Origin: a bacterium
GTDB lineage: Bacteria; Bdellovibrionota_C; UBA2361; RFPC01
Direction: 5' to 3'
Assembly (NCBI GenBank): GCA_009926305.1
Contig: RFPC01000001.1
Coordinates: forward strand, 1 to 64,000
Length of the DNA: 64,000 nt
Under the pieces are notes generated by a model. It was not told the origin of the DNA. It saw nothing but the letters and a program-made list of their open reading frames with translations, and made no database searches. Below are positions 45,453 to 53,315 of the stretch, one piece after another. Position 1 is the stretch's first letter, and every line of letters begins with the position of its first letter. The translations under genes were made by a program, and so were the position numbers.

Positions 45453-46955
45453 GTGGTCAGTAAGACAGTCTCTGAGTTTGTTGTTTCACCCCAGCAGATG
45501 CAGCTTGATATGAAGATGGTTGCCTCAGATATCTGGGGAACAAGAGCACATGTGTTGATGCTTGCACGAACGAAAATAGTTTCGCAAAGTTCTGCAGTAG
45601 CAATTCTGCAGGCGCTGGCGGACATTGAGCGGTTGAACGAGCAAGGGAATTTTTCGATTGATCCAAATCGAGGAGCACAGCTTACGCTCGAAAAAGAGAT
45701 CGTCGAACGGGCAGGAGAGAAAGCTGGTCTATCAGCGCATACCGCGCGGAGCCGTAACGACCAGGTGATGGTAACGGAGCTCCTCTTCTTGCGGGAGGAA
45801 GCGTGTGAACTTGCGATACAGTTAGAGCATGTAATCAAGCAGCTCATAACCTTTGCAGAAGAGCATATTGATTGGGTGATGCCCGGGTATACCCACATGC
45901 AGCCAGGGAAACCAACAACGGTTGCACAGTGGTGTCTTATGTACTGTGGGGGGTTTGTTCGTATTCATAAAGCGCTTTTCTCGCTCTTATCGCGCTATGA
46001 TCAGTGCCCTCTTGGCTCAGTAGAATCATTCGGTACTTCTTGGCCTATTGACCGCGAGTATACGGCTGAGCTTCTTGGATTTGAAAAGGTGTGGGAAGTG
46101 CCACTTGATGCGATCAGTCACCGAGGCTTTTTCCAGTACGAGTTGCTGCAGATACTTTCCGTTGGTGCGATAGAGCTTTCAAAGTTTGCAACCGATACCT
46201 TACAGTATGCGACGTTTGAATATGGATTTCTCGAGTTGGGAGACTCTGTGGCACAACGACTTCACCCAATTACGGGAAGCTCAGTCATGGCACAGAAGAA
46301 GAATCCCGATGCCCTCGAATTACTTCGAGCATCTGGGAATCAGGTCGCAGGCTCGATGCTTGCAGGCTTTGAGCTCCTTTCAGGACTTCCAGCCGGATAC
46401 AATCGAGATGCAAGAGAGTTAAAAGAATACGTGGAACTCGGGCTGAGGAAGTTCAAAACTGGGCTGGGAGTGCTCACAGAAGTACTCGGGAGCATGCGCT
46501 TTCACCGTGAGCGTATGGAAGTGCTCGTGAAGCAGAACTATTCCTTAACGACAGACGTAGCTGATTTTGTTTCGCAGACGACTGGTCTGCCGTATCGGCT
46601 CGTGTATAAGATTGTAGGGCAGGCAGTGAACGATCTCATGGAGAGAGGTCTTCCCTTGGAAGACCTTCGGGAGTCAGATCTGGTGCGTTATGCCGAGGAG
46701 CTCGGCACTTCGCTCAGTGTGAATCCAGAGGACCTCAAAGAGGTCCTGAAGCCTCAAGTGGCTCTATCTCGGAGAAAGCACCGTGGGGGACCAAGTGAGG
46801 AGGCTACCAAGCTCTCTGTTGAGCTTTTCGTGAAGGAGTGGGAAGCGTGCAAGGGGGCCCGTGAGGGTGTCCGTCTCAGAATCCAAGAAGCTGTCCATCG
46901 GACTGCGAGTGAAGTGGCTCGTGTTCTTGGGGAGAGTGAAAGAGTTTCAGAATGA
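45453..46955 (+). CDS. argH: Argininosuccinate lyase
   Basis: Last pathway step, splitting argininosuccinate into arginine and fumarate. Fumarase-fold signature TGSSVMAQKKNPD, plus HTARSRNDQV and GYTHMQPGKPT. 500 aa is somewhat longer than the usual 460, with an extra C-terminal region (VSRRKHRGG-type sequence to the end). The start is GTG 45453, with AAAGGAG five bases upstream. Overlaps the next gene by four bases. Confidence 0.94.
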   Translation: MVSKTVSEFVVSPQQMQLDMKMVASDIWGTRAHVLMLARTKIVSQSSAVAILQALADIERLNEQGNFSIDPNRGAQLTLEKEIVERAGEKAGLSAHTARSRNDQVMVTELLFLREEACELAIQLEHVIKQLITFAEEHIDWVMPGYTHMQPGKPTTVAQWCLMYCGGFVRIHKALFSLLSRYDQCPLGSVESFGTSWPIDREYTAELLGFEKVWEVPLDAISHRGFFQYELLQILSVGAIELSKFATDTLQYATFEYGFLELGDSVAQRLHPITGSSVMAQKKNPDALELLRASGNQVAGSMLAGFELLSGLPAGYNRDARELKEYVELGLRKFKTGLGVLTEVLGSMRFHRERMEVLVKQNYSLTTDVADFVSQTTGLPYRLVYKIVGQAVNDLMERGLPLEDLRESDLVRYAEELGTSLSVNPEDLKEVLKPQVALSRRKHRGGPSEEATKLSVELFVKEWEACKGAREGVRLRIQEAVHRTASEVARVLGESERVSE

Positions 46956-48070
46956 ATGTAATCGAAAAGCTACAGGCTCTGATTCAGATACCTTCAGAGA
47001 GTTCCCATGAAGAAGCAATAGCACAGTGGCTCTTTCGTTATCTGAAAGATGCTGGTGTTCAGCCGGAGCAAAAAGAGAATAATGTTTTCTGTCGCATCCC
47101 CGGAAAAAATCAAACGAAAGCAATAATCTTCAATGGACATACGGATACCGTTTCGGCTGGAACGCTGAGTGAATGGGGTTATCCCCCCGTGGGAGCAGAT
47201 GCTGGTGTAGTTGCAGATGGTCGAGTATATGGGCTGGGCGCGAGTGATATGAAAGCGAGCCTTGCCGCTTTTTTAGAGCTTGTGGATCGATATCGAGATG
47301 AAGTGCCGCCGCTTGATCTATTCTTTTCGTTCGTGCGAGAGGAGGAGACGACAGGACGGGGGTCTCGCGAATATGTGCAATATTTTCAAGAGAACTGGCA
47401 GAGTCGTTATGAAGATGTCATTTGCATTGTTGGTGAGCCAACGGGATTTGAGTACATAGAACTTGGAAATCGTGGAGTGCACCATGTTGAGCTTGTCATT
47501 GAAGGGGTGGCTTGCCATGCCTCTCAAGCAGCGGGGAAGACCACCAACGCTCCTGAACTTGCATTTGAAGCGATGAGCCGAATAGAGGAGCTCAAGAAGG
47601 AGTGGGGGAAGTCATTTGTGCATGAGCAGTTGGGCAAGCCAGCGGTAACGATGACAGGGATCCGCTCAAGTGAGAGTTCTGTGAATAGTGTTCCGTCGTC
47701 TGTGTTACTTCGGTGGGATATTCGAACTACGCCAGAACTACATCCTCAGGTGAAGAGTCTTATGGAGGATGCGCTCGGCGATCTTGGGAAGGTGGTAGGA
47801 TTACGTGATCCGTGCCAGTGTGCATTTTGTCCGATAGATAGTTCGCTTGTCCGTGCGTTTGAAGCGGCACATCCCGCAGTTGAGCACCGAATTGCACGAG
47901 GGGGGAACGATTGTGGTAGTTTTATCGAAGTGGGGATTCCTGCGGTGACATTTGGTCCTGGCAAAAAAGAAGTCATTCACCAGATGGATGAGTATGCTCC
48001 TGTGCAAGAGCTTGAGCGAGCGTGTGAGGAGTACGACAAGGTTATTCAGGCATTTGCTTCTTGTCGATGA
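46952..48070 (+). CDS. M20-family deacylase (N-acyl-citrulline or N-acyl-ornithine deacylase)
   Basis: 372 aa zinc-dependent metallopeptidase-like enzyme of the ArgE/DapE group. Metal ligands are in IIFNGHTDTVSAG and GASDMKASLAAF; the catalytic glutamates are in FVREEETTGRGS; the dimerisation-lid region contains ACHAS; FGPGKKEVIHQMDE is the final metal-binding histidine region. Coupled to argH (ATGA overlap), it should remove the acyl group. With a succinyl-specific ArgF', the expected substrate is N-succinylcitrulline, the counterpart of ArgE' in Xanthomonas. Annotation as DapE is an alternative but fits the context less well. Confidence 0.85.
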   Translation: MNVIEKLQALIQIPSESSHEEAIAQWLFRYLKDAGVQPEQKENNVFCRIPGKNQTKAIIFNGHTDTVSAGTLSEWGYPPVGADAGVVADGRVYGLGASDMKASLAAFLELVDRYRDEVPPLDLFFSFVREEETTGRGSREYVQYFQENWQSRYEDVICIVGEPTGFEYIELGNRGVHHVELVIEGVACHASQAAGKTTNAPELAFEAMSRIEELKKEWGKSFVHEQLGKPAVTMTGIRSSESSVNSVPSSVLLRWDIRTTPELHPQVKSLMEDALGDLGKVVGLRDPCQCAFCPIDSSLVRAFEAAHPAVEHRIARGGNDCGSFIEVGIPAVTFGPGKKEVIHQMDEYAPVQELERACEEYDKVIQAFASCR

Positions 48071-48203
48071 GAGGAACGGTGTAATCGCTAACAAATTGAT
48101 ATTTCTGACAAATCTAAATTTCCATATCCGATACTGCCCATAGCGATCGTATCCCTCGAATGGTACAAGAAAGGGAGGTCTTTTCGTTTCAGTAATTAGG
48201 GAT

Positions 48204-49217
48204 ATGAACACACATCAGAAAGTAACAACCGAGAACCTACCAGCGGGGAATTCCTGTGGCCCGTTCGCTCGCTGTTTCTTCTCGAACATGGTGGACTATG
48301 CAGGCCTTTTCCCTCCAGCTGGTCTTCCGCTGGAAGTGGCAGTCAAGAATTTTCTTAAGTACCGAGAGTCTTCATCCAGTTGGATCCTCTCTCGGTTCGT
48401 TATTACTGCCGAATCTTTCCGTTCGCTTCAAGACGATCTTCTGGCTCATTTCTCTGCGGACAATCCATTTCGGATTTCTCTCCTTGTCGGAGATTCTGAT
48501 AGCGAAATTGCTGAAGTCTTCTCTCTTGTCGAACGCAGTGAGGGGCGTGTTCTGTTGGATATGATTGAGTGTCGAATTCAAGAGCATAGCAATAGTCTTG
48601 ACGTGTTGCGTAACAAACATGAATTTCTTATCAGTAGTCACTTCGCAGAAGGTTTATCCTCAATATTCTTCGAGCTCGCTCTTCACTCGGACTGGGAGGA
48701 GAGCATGAAAAAAGTCGTAGAGGAAATAGCAGCGAGGAATAGTGAGTCGAGGCTGCTTTCTGGATTTAAGTTGCGTTGCGGTGGAATACAAAACCATCTC
48801 ATCCCTTCCCCGGAGAGCATAGCGATAACCCTTGAAACGGTTTCGGCTCACGCAGTTCCTATCAAGTTTACGGCAGGGTTACATCATCCCTTTCGACACG
48901 CTCCACGCTCAGAGGAGGGAGGACGTACAGAGTTAGTTCATGGATTTTTTAATGTCTACTTCGCCGCACTCGTTGCTTTTCTTCGCAATGAGCCAGCCTC
49001 AGCACTTGTTCCTATTCTCAGTGCTACCGTTCTCAGTGCTACCGAGGATAACGTGGAACTGCCAGTCTTTGACGCATCCTCGGTCTCTTGGTTTGGGCAT
49101 CGTCTCCTGTTTTCTGAGATAGAGAAGGCTCGGCACGAGCTTGTGCTTTCGTTCGGGAGCTGTAGTTTTGAGGAGCCGGTGATGGATGCAGAGAATCTCG
49201 GTTGGATGAAACAATAA
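48204..49217 (+). CDS. Unknown protein of the tyrosine-catabolism cluster
   Basis: 337 aa, soluble, no signal peptide. Landmarks are FSNMVDYAGLFPPAGLPLEVAV near the N-terminus and GFKLRCGG (about 192-199) followed by PIKFTAGLHHPFR (about 225-237), resembling the strands of a TIM-barrel-like enzyme with basic and aromatic active-site residues. I have no named function. It precedes fumarylacetoacetase by 14 bases and HPPD follows, so it probably serves tyrosine or homogentisate breakdown. A 15-bp tandem duplication lies within it (49015-49044). The ribosome binding site is weak. Confidence 0.7.
   Translation: MNTHQKVTTENLPAGNSCGPFARCFFSNMVDYAGLFPPAGLPLEVAVKNFLKYRESSSSWILSRFVITAESFRSLQDDLLAHFSADNPFRISLLVGDSDSEIAEVFSLVERSEGRVLLDMIECRIQEHSNSLDVLRNKHEFLISSHFAEGLSSIFFELALHSDWEESMKKVVEEIAARNSESRLLSGFKLRCGGIQNHLIPSPESIAITLETVSAHAVPIKFTAGLHHPFRHAPRSEEGGRTELVHGFFNVYFAALVAFLRNEPASALVPILSATVLSATEDNVELPVFDASSVSWFGHRLLFSEIEKARHELVLSFGSCSFEEPVMDAENLGWMKQ
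49015..49044 (+). repeat. 15-bp perfect tandem duplication in coding sequence
   Basis: TTCTCAGTGCTACCG occurs twice back to back and duplicates the peptide around ILSAT/VLSAT without changing frame. Confidence 0.9.
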
Positions 49218-49231
49218 GGGAGCAGAAATTC

Positions 49232-50500
49232 GTGGTACAAAAGTCATTTGTTAAGGTTGCAGAGAGCTCTCACTTTCCGATTCAGAACCTTCCGTATGGA
49301 GTGTTTTCTCGTGATGGAGGCGCACCGCATATCGGGGTTGCCATCGGAGAAGAGATACTTGATCTGACAGTACTCCAACAAAAAGGAGTTCTGGAGGGAG
49401 ACTATTTTCAATCGCCTACCCTGAATCGGTTTATGCAGGAGGGGAAAAGTGAGTGGCAAAAAGTAAGGCGTACAATACAACAGTTGCTTGATGAGAGTTG
49501 TGCAATCATCCAGTCAGATGCCTCTTTATTGAAAGAGGTTCTTGTAAAGCAGAGTGAAGTTCAGCTCTTACTCCCGATCGAAATTGGAGACTATACTGAT
49601 TTTTACTCCTCGAGAGAACACGCAACAAATGTCGGGAGCATGTTCAGAGATCCGAATAACGCCCTCCTTCCGAACTGGTTACATGTTCCCGTAGCATATC
49701 ACGGACGGGCAAGTTCGGTTGTGATCTCTGGGACCGATATCCGTAGACCATGTGGACAAACGAAAGCTGATGATAAGGAGCTCCCGTCTTTTGGGCCGTG
49801 TCGACTCATGGACTATGAGCTCGAACTTGGACTGATCATCGGGAAAGAGAACGCACTCGGTGAGCCGATTTCAATACAAGAGGCAAACGATTATATATTC
49901 GGCATGGTGCTCGTGAATGACTGGAGCGCGCGTGATATTCAGAAATGGGAATACGTACCACTCGGCCCATTCCTTGCGAAGAACTTCGCAACTTCTATCT
50001 CCCCGTGGATCGTTACTATGGACGCCTTGAAAGAGTTTAAGGCTGCTGGTCCCAAGCAAGATCCTGAGCCGCTTCCGTATTTGCGTCAGGGGGGAGAGAA
50101 TGGATTTGACATCCAGTTGGAGGCATATTTAACGACTCCTGATCTCAGGCAGCCTGAAGTGATTACCAGAACGAATGCGCGCAATCTGTACTGGAGCCCT
50201 GCCCAACAGATTACTCATCATGCTAGTAATGGCTGTAGTTTACGGGTAGGGGATTTAATAGCCTCAGGAACTATCAGTGGAACGGATCCTGATTCTTATG
50301 GCTCGCTATTAGAGGTAACATGGAAGGGGACTCGCCCAATTCAACTTCCTTCAGGGGAAACGCGTACCTTCTTAAGAGATGGAGACACCTTAACCCTCTC
50401 AGGGTATGCAACAGGGAATGGCTATACTATAGGGTTTGGAGAAGTGAGCGGGAAGATCTTGCCAGCATGCATTGATGAACAACTGATTGTTGAGAGATAG
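49232..50500 (+). CDS. fahA: Fumarylacetoacetase
   Basis: Hydrolyses fumarylacetoacetate to fumarate and acetoacetate, the final step of tyrosine breakdown. The N-terminal domain begins SFVKVAESSHFPIQNLPYGV. The catalytic C-terminal domain has DFYSSREHATNVG, FGPCRLMDYELELGLIIG, NDWSARDIQKWEYVPLGPF and SGTISGTDPDSYGSLLE, with the expected metal-binding acids. GTG 49232 is preferred from family alignment and GGGAG upstream; the frame extends to 49202. 422 aa. Confidence 0.94.
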   Translation: MVQKSFVKVAESSHFPIQNLPYGVFSRDGGAPHIGVAIGEEILDLTVLQQKGVLEGDYFQSPTLNRFMQEGKSEWQKVRRTIQQLLDESCAIIQSDASLLKEVLVKQSEVQLLLPIEIGDYTDFYSSREHATNVGSMFRDPNNALLPNWLHVPVAYHGRASSVVISGTDIRRPCGQTKADDKELPSFGPCRLMDYELELGLIIGKENALGEPISIQEANDYIFGMVLVNDWSARDIQKWEYVPLGPFLAKNFATSISPWIVTMDALKEFKAAGPKQDPEPLPYLRQGGENGFDIQLEAYLTTPDLRQPEVITRTNARNLYWSPAQQITHHASNGCSLRVGDLIASGTISGTDPDSYGSLLEVTWKGTRPIQLPSGETRTFLRDGDTLTLSGYATGNGYTIGFGEVSGKILPACIDEQLIVER

Positions 50501-50511
50501 GAGGAAGAGAC

Positions 50512-51594
50512 ATGAGTGATAATCCACTACGCATGAAACGCTTTGGTCCCGTTACGTTATATGTTGAAGATGCACGGGGTGAAGCTGAGCGACTATCCGA
50601 ATTAATGGGAATGGATATTGCGTATGTCCCTGAAAAGGAGGAGGAGCCTGTCTATGGCATTGAAGCGGAGGATGTTCTCTTCATTCTTGATAGTAGAGAT
50701 GATGCGTCTCTCTTAGCGCGACAATCAGGCAACTTTATTCGTGAAATCGGTATTCGGGTTGAGAATACAAAGGAGGCTCTCACAGAAATCGGGAAGAGAA
50801 CAGACCAACCTTCAGGCATTTGTGATGTCACTGGAGTGGGACATCTCAAGGCACCACATGACGGTGGGCTATTTTTCCGTTTTCTTGAAGATGATCAAAC
50901 ACCTTATTTGGGGATGACTCCAAACCCTCATCTTCAGCGCGCCTCCTCGCATGCATTTCAGCGAATTGATCATATCGTAACGAACACACAGAAGATTCTC
51001 CCCGTGATTGATTTCATGAGAGATGTTTTTGGAATGAAAAAAGTGAATGAGTTTACTATTCGAGTAGAAGCGGACGAATTTATGGCCTCGCTCTACAGTG
51101 AAGTCATGGGCTTGTATGGAACGGAAGAGGCAATTCTTTTCCCGGTTAATGAACCTCTAGCGGGAGATGACGAGTCTCAAATTCCAGCTCAACTGAGAGA
51201 AATGGGAAGGAGCCACGCACAGCATATAGCGCTGGCCACTGATAACATCATTGGCTCTATTCAGAGCCTCAGAGCTCGGGGTCTTGGATTCCTAGAGTTT
51301 CGGAATCAAAAGCATGCAGAGTGTTACTATGATGAGGTGCCAAAGAGGCTTGGAGATATCACTCCAGAAGAGGCATTCGATACACTGAAGCGACTTGGGA
51401 TTTTAGTGGACAAGTGTGGAGAGGGATATTTACTTCAGTTATTTTCTAAGCGGATGTTTCCAGGGAGAAGTGTGCCATTTATTGAGATCATTCAGCGGGC
51501 AAGTGATGTAATCGGATGTTTCGGTGATGGAAACTTTGCTGCGTTAGCCGAGTCATTAGAATACTCAATGCGTTCAGAAAGCCTGGAATCCTAG
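50512..51594 (+). CDS. hppD: 4-hydroxyphenylpyruvate dioxygenase
   Basis: Fe(II) enzyme converting 4-hydroxyphenylpyruvate to homogentisate. Two vicinal-oxygen-chelate domains; the iron ligands are His154 (RIDHIV), His238 (AQHIAL) and Glu325 (FIEII). The closing GCFGDGNFAALAESLE helix is the family C-terminal gate. 360 aa. It starts 11 bases after fumarylacetoacetase, preceded by AGGAGG. The intervening homogentisate dioxygenase and isomerase are not in this window. Confidence 0.92.
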   Translation: MSDNPLRMKRFGPVTLYVEDARGEAERLSELMGMDIAYVPEKEEEPVYGIEAEDVLFILDSRDDASLLARQSGNFIREIGIRVENTKEALTEIGKRTDQPSGICDVTGVGHLKAPHDGGLFFRFLEDDQTPYLGMTPNPHLQRASSHAFQRIDHIVTNTQKILPVIDFMRDVFGMKKVNEFTIRVEADEFMASLYSEVMGLYGTEEAILFPVNEPLAGDDESQIPAQLREMGRSHAQHIALATDNIIGSIQSLRARGLGFLEFRNQKHAECYYDEVPKRLGDITPEEAFDTLKRLGILVDKCGEGYLLQLFSKRMFPGRSVPFIEIIQRASDVIGCFGDGNFAALAESLEYSMRSESLES

Positions 51595-51673
51595 GTGTTC
51601 GTTGTACGTAAATTTATATATTCCTATGCTCCGTTGGAGCCGGGATGTAATGAGAGGATGGAGAAGATAGGAA

Positions 51674-52327
51674 ATGTTACATTCGAAGATTAAAATCCAA
51701 GTAGCGAAGGTCTGTATTCTTATGAGCTTCGCTGTTATGTCTGCGATGCTCATCGCTTGCAGTGGAGTGAGCGCACCCTCAAAAAAAGAACTTATTAAGA
51801 ACTTTTATCTTACCGAAGCGGCTGTGCTTGTGAGTCCGCATCACCTCAGGAAAGCAATGATGAAGGGAAAGAGTGATTTTACTCTTGTTGACTTAAGGAG
51901 TGCTGAGGAGTATCGCAAGGCTCATATTAAGGGTGCGCTTAACATTCCTGCATACTCTTCGCCAGATAAGTCAGCCTATGATCAGGTTGAAAGAATAGTC
52001 GGGGCCTTTCGAGAGCTTCCTCAAGATAAAGATATTATTGTTTACTGTTACAGTGAGCCGTGCATGACGGGAAGAAAGATAGGGAAAGTGCTTGCTGAGC
52101 ATGGGATTTATGTACGTCATCTTGGTGTTGGTTGGAACGAGTGGCGTTACCATTGGACTACCTGGAATCATGAACACGAATGGAGTCAAACGAAGGTTGA
52201 AGATTATGTGACGACCGATCGACAGCTCAACTCGTCAGTTCAAGTCAATGGGGCACACTCTTCGGCGAATGACAATCGAAAGGGGAGCTTAGATGCCTGC
52301 GTTGCAGAATCGGAGCTTGGCTGCTGA
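51674..52327 (+). CDS. Rhodanese-domain lipoprotein
   Basis: 217 aa. The N-terminus is a lipoprotein signal (core FAVMSAMLIAC, lipidated Cys near residue 29). A rhodanese fold follows (about 60-160: FTLVDLRSAEEYRKAHIKGALNIP and the active-site loop CYSEPCMTGRK with its nucleophilic cysteine). A WNEW/WTTWNHEHEW aromatic stretch follows, with a polar C-terminal tail. It probably handles sulfane sulfur, or serves as a redox protein, in the periplasm. Confidence 0.8.
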   Translation: MLHSKIKIQVAKVCILMSFAVMSAMLIACSGVSAPSKKELIKNFYLTEAAVLVSPHHLRKAMMKGKSDFTLVDLRSAEEYRKAHIKGALNIPAYSSPDKSAYDQVERIVGAFRELPQDKDIIVYCYSEPCMTGRKIGKVLAEHGIYVRHLGVGWNEWRYHWTTWNHEHEWSQTKVEDYVTTDRQLNSSVQVNGAHSSANDNRKGSLDACVAESELGC

Positions 52328-52400
52328 AAAGAAAGAATGGATGAGCCATTAAGCTCGAATCTCGTTGCAACTCAGAAAAAGAGTCGTGTCTGATTACAAC

Positions 52401-53171
52401 TTATCGACAGGTATATCCACCATCAATGATCAGCTCTGATCCAGTGATAAATTTTGCTTCTTTCGATGCAAGGTAGAGCGCTCCGTAAGCGATATCATCT
52501 GGCTCGCCAATGTGTCCGATTGGATGCTTTTCGGCGATTAATTTTTTACCTGCCTCGTTGTTTAGCCCCTGACTCTCAAGATGGTGTTCTACCATGGGTG
52601 TCCAAATATACGCTGGATGAATTGAGTTTACGCGTATTCCATCTTTTGCATAGAGCAGGGCATCTGTTTTTGTCATCAATCGGACAGCCCCCTTTGATGC
52701 ATGATACGGAGGAACATCATCTCCACCGATCAGACCATAGATTGAGGAGAGATTCACTATGCTACCTCCGCCATTTTCTATCATTTTAGGAATGATATGT
52801 TTTGTGCAAAAGAAGACGCCCTTTACATTCACAGCTTGAACTGCATCCCATTCTTCTTCTGTGATTTCGTGTGTTGGCTTATTAGCGCCAGCAATTCCCG
52901 CGTTATTAATTAGTATCGTTGGGGCTCCAAAGTCTTGTTGAATTTTTCTGAAAACAGTTTCTACTTCTCTTTCTTTGGAAACATCCATTTTAAAGAAGCT
53001 GGCCTTTCCATTATAGTGGCGTATTTTGTCACATAAGCTCTCTCCTTGATCTTCAAGGATATCTGTTACCGCAACAACTGCGCCCTCTTTGGCGAATAGC
53101 TCTGCAGTAGCTCTCCCGATTCCTAGAGCACCACCAGTGATGATTGCAATCTCATTATCGAGTCGTTGCAT
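52401..53171 (-). CDS. Short-chain dehydrogenase/reductase
   Basis: 256 aa classical SDR: GGALGIGRATAELFAKEG, NNAGIAG, the catalytic serine in NLSSIYG, YHASKGA, and C-terminal FITGSELIIDGGYT. The start is ATG 53171, with GGGGG nine bases upstream; the frame is open to 53300. The substrate cannot be predicted; relatives include cyclohexanol- and 3-oxoacyl-type dehydrogenases. Divergent from ppsA. Confidence 0.9.
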   Translation of the reverse strand: MQRLDNEIAIITGGALGIGRATAELFAKEGAVVAVTDILEDQGESLCDKIRHYNGKASFFKMDVSKEREVETVFRKIQQDFGAPTILINNAGIAGANKPTHEITEEEWDAVQAVNVKGVFFCTKHIIPKMIENGGGSIVNLSSIYGLIGGDDVPPYHASKGAVRLMTKTDALLYAKDGIRVNSIHPAYIWTPMVEHHLESQGLNNEAGKKLIAEKHPIGHIGEPDDIAYGALYLASKEAKFITGSELIIDGGYTCR

Positions 53172-53315
53172 GCTATTTCCCCCTTGTAAGTAATTTGTGC
53201 TGCGCCTCGCATCATGAAAGGAAATCAGTGCGCTGAGTATGATGAGCATCAATTTCTTTTCGTTGAAGAGAGTGCAGAGTGAGCCAGAAAAAAACAGCAA
53301 TGAGAGGAGGAGATT

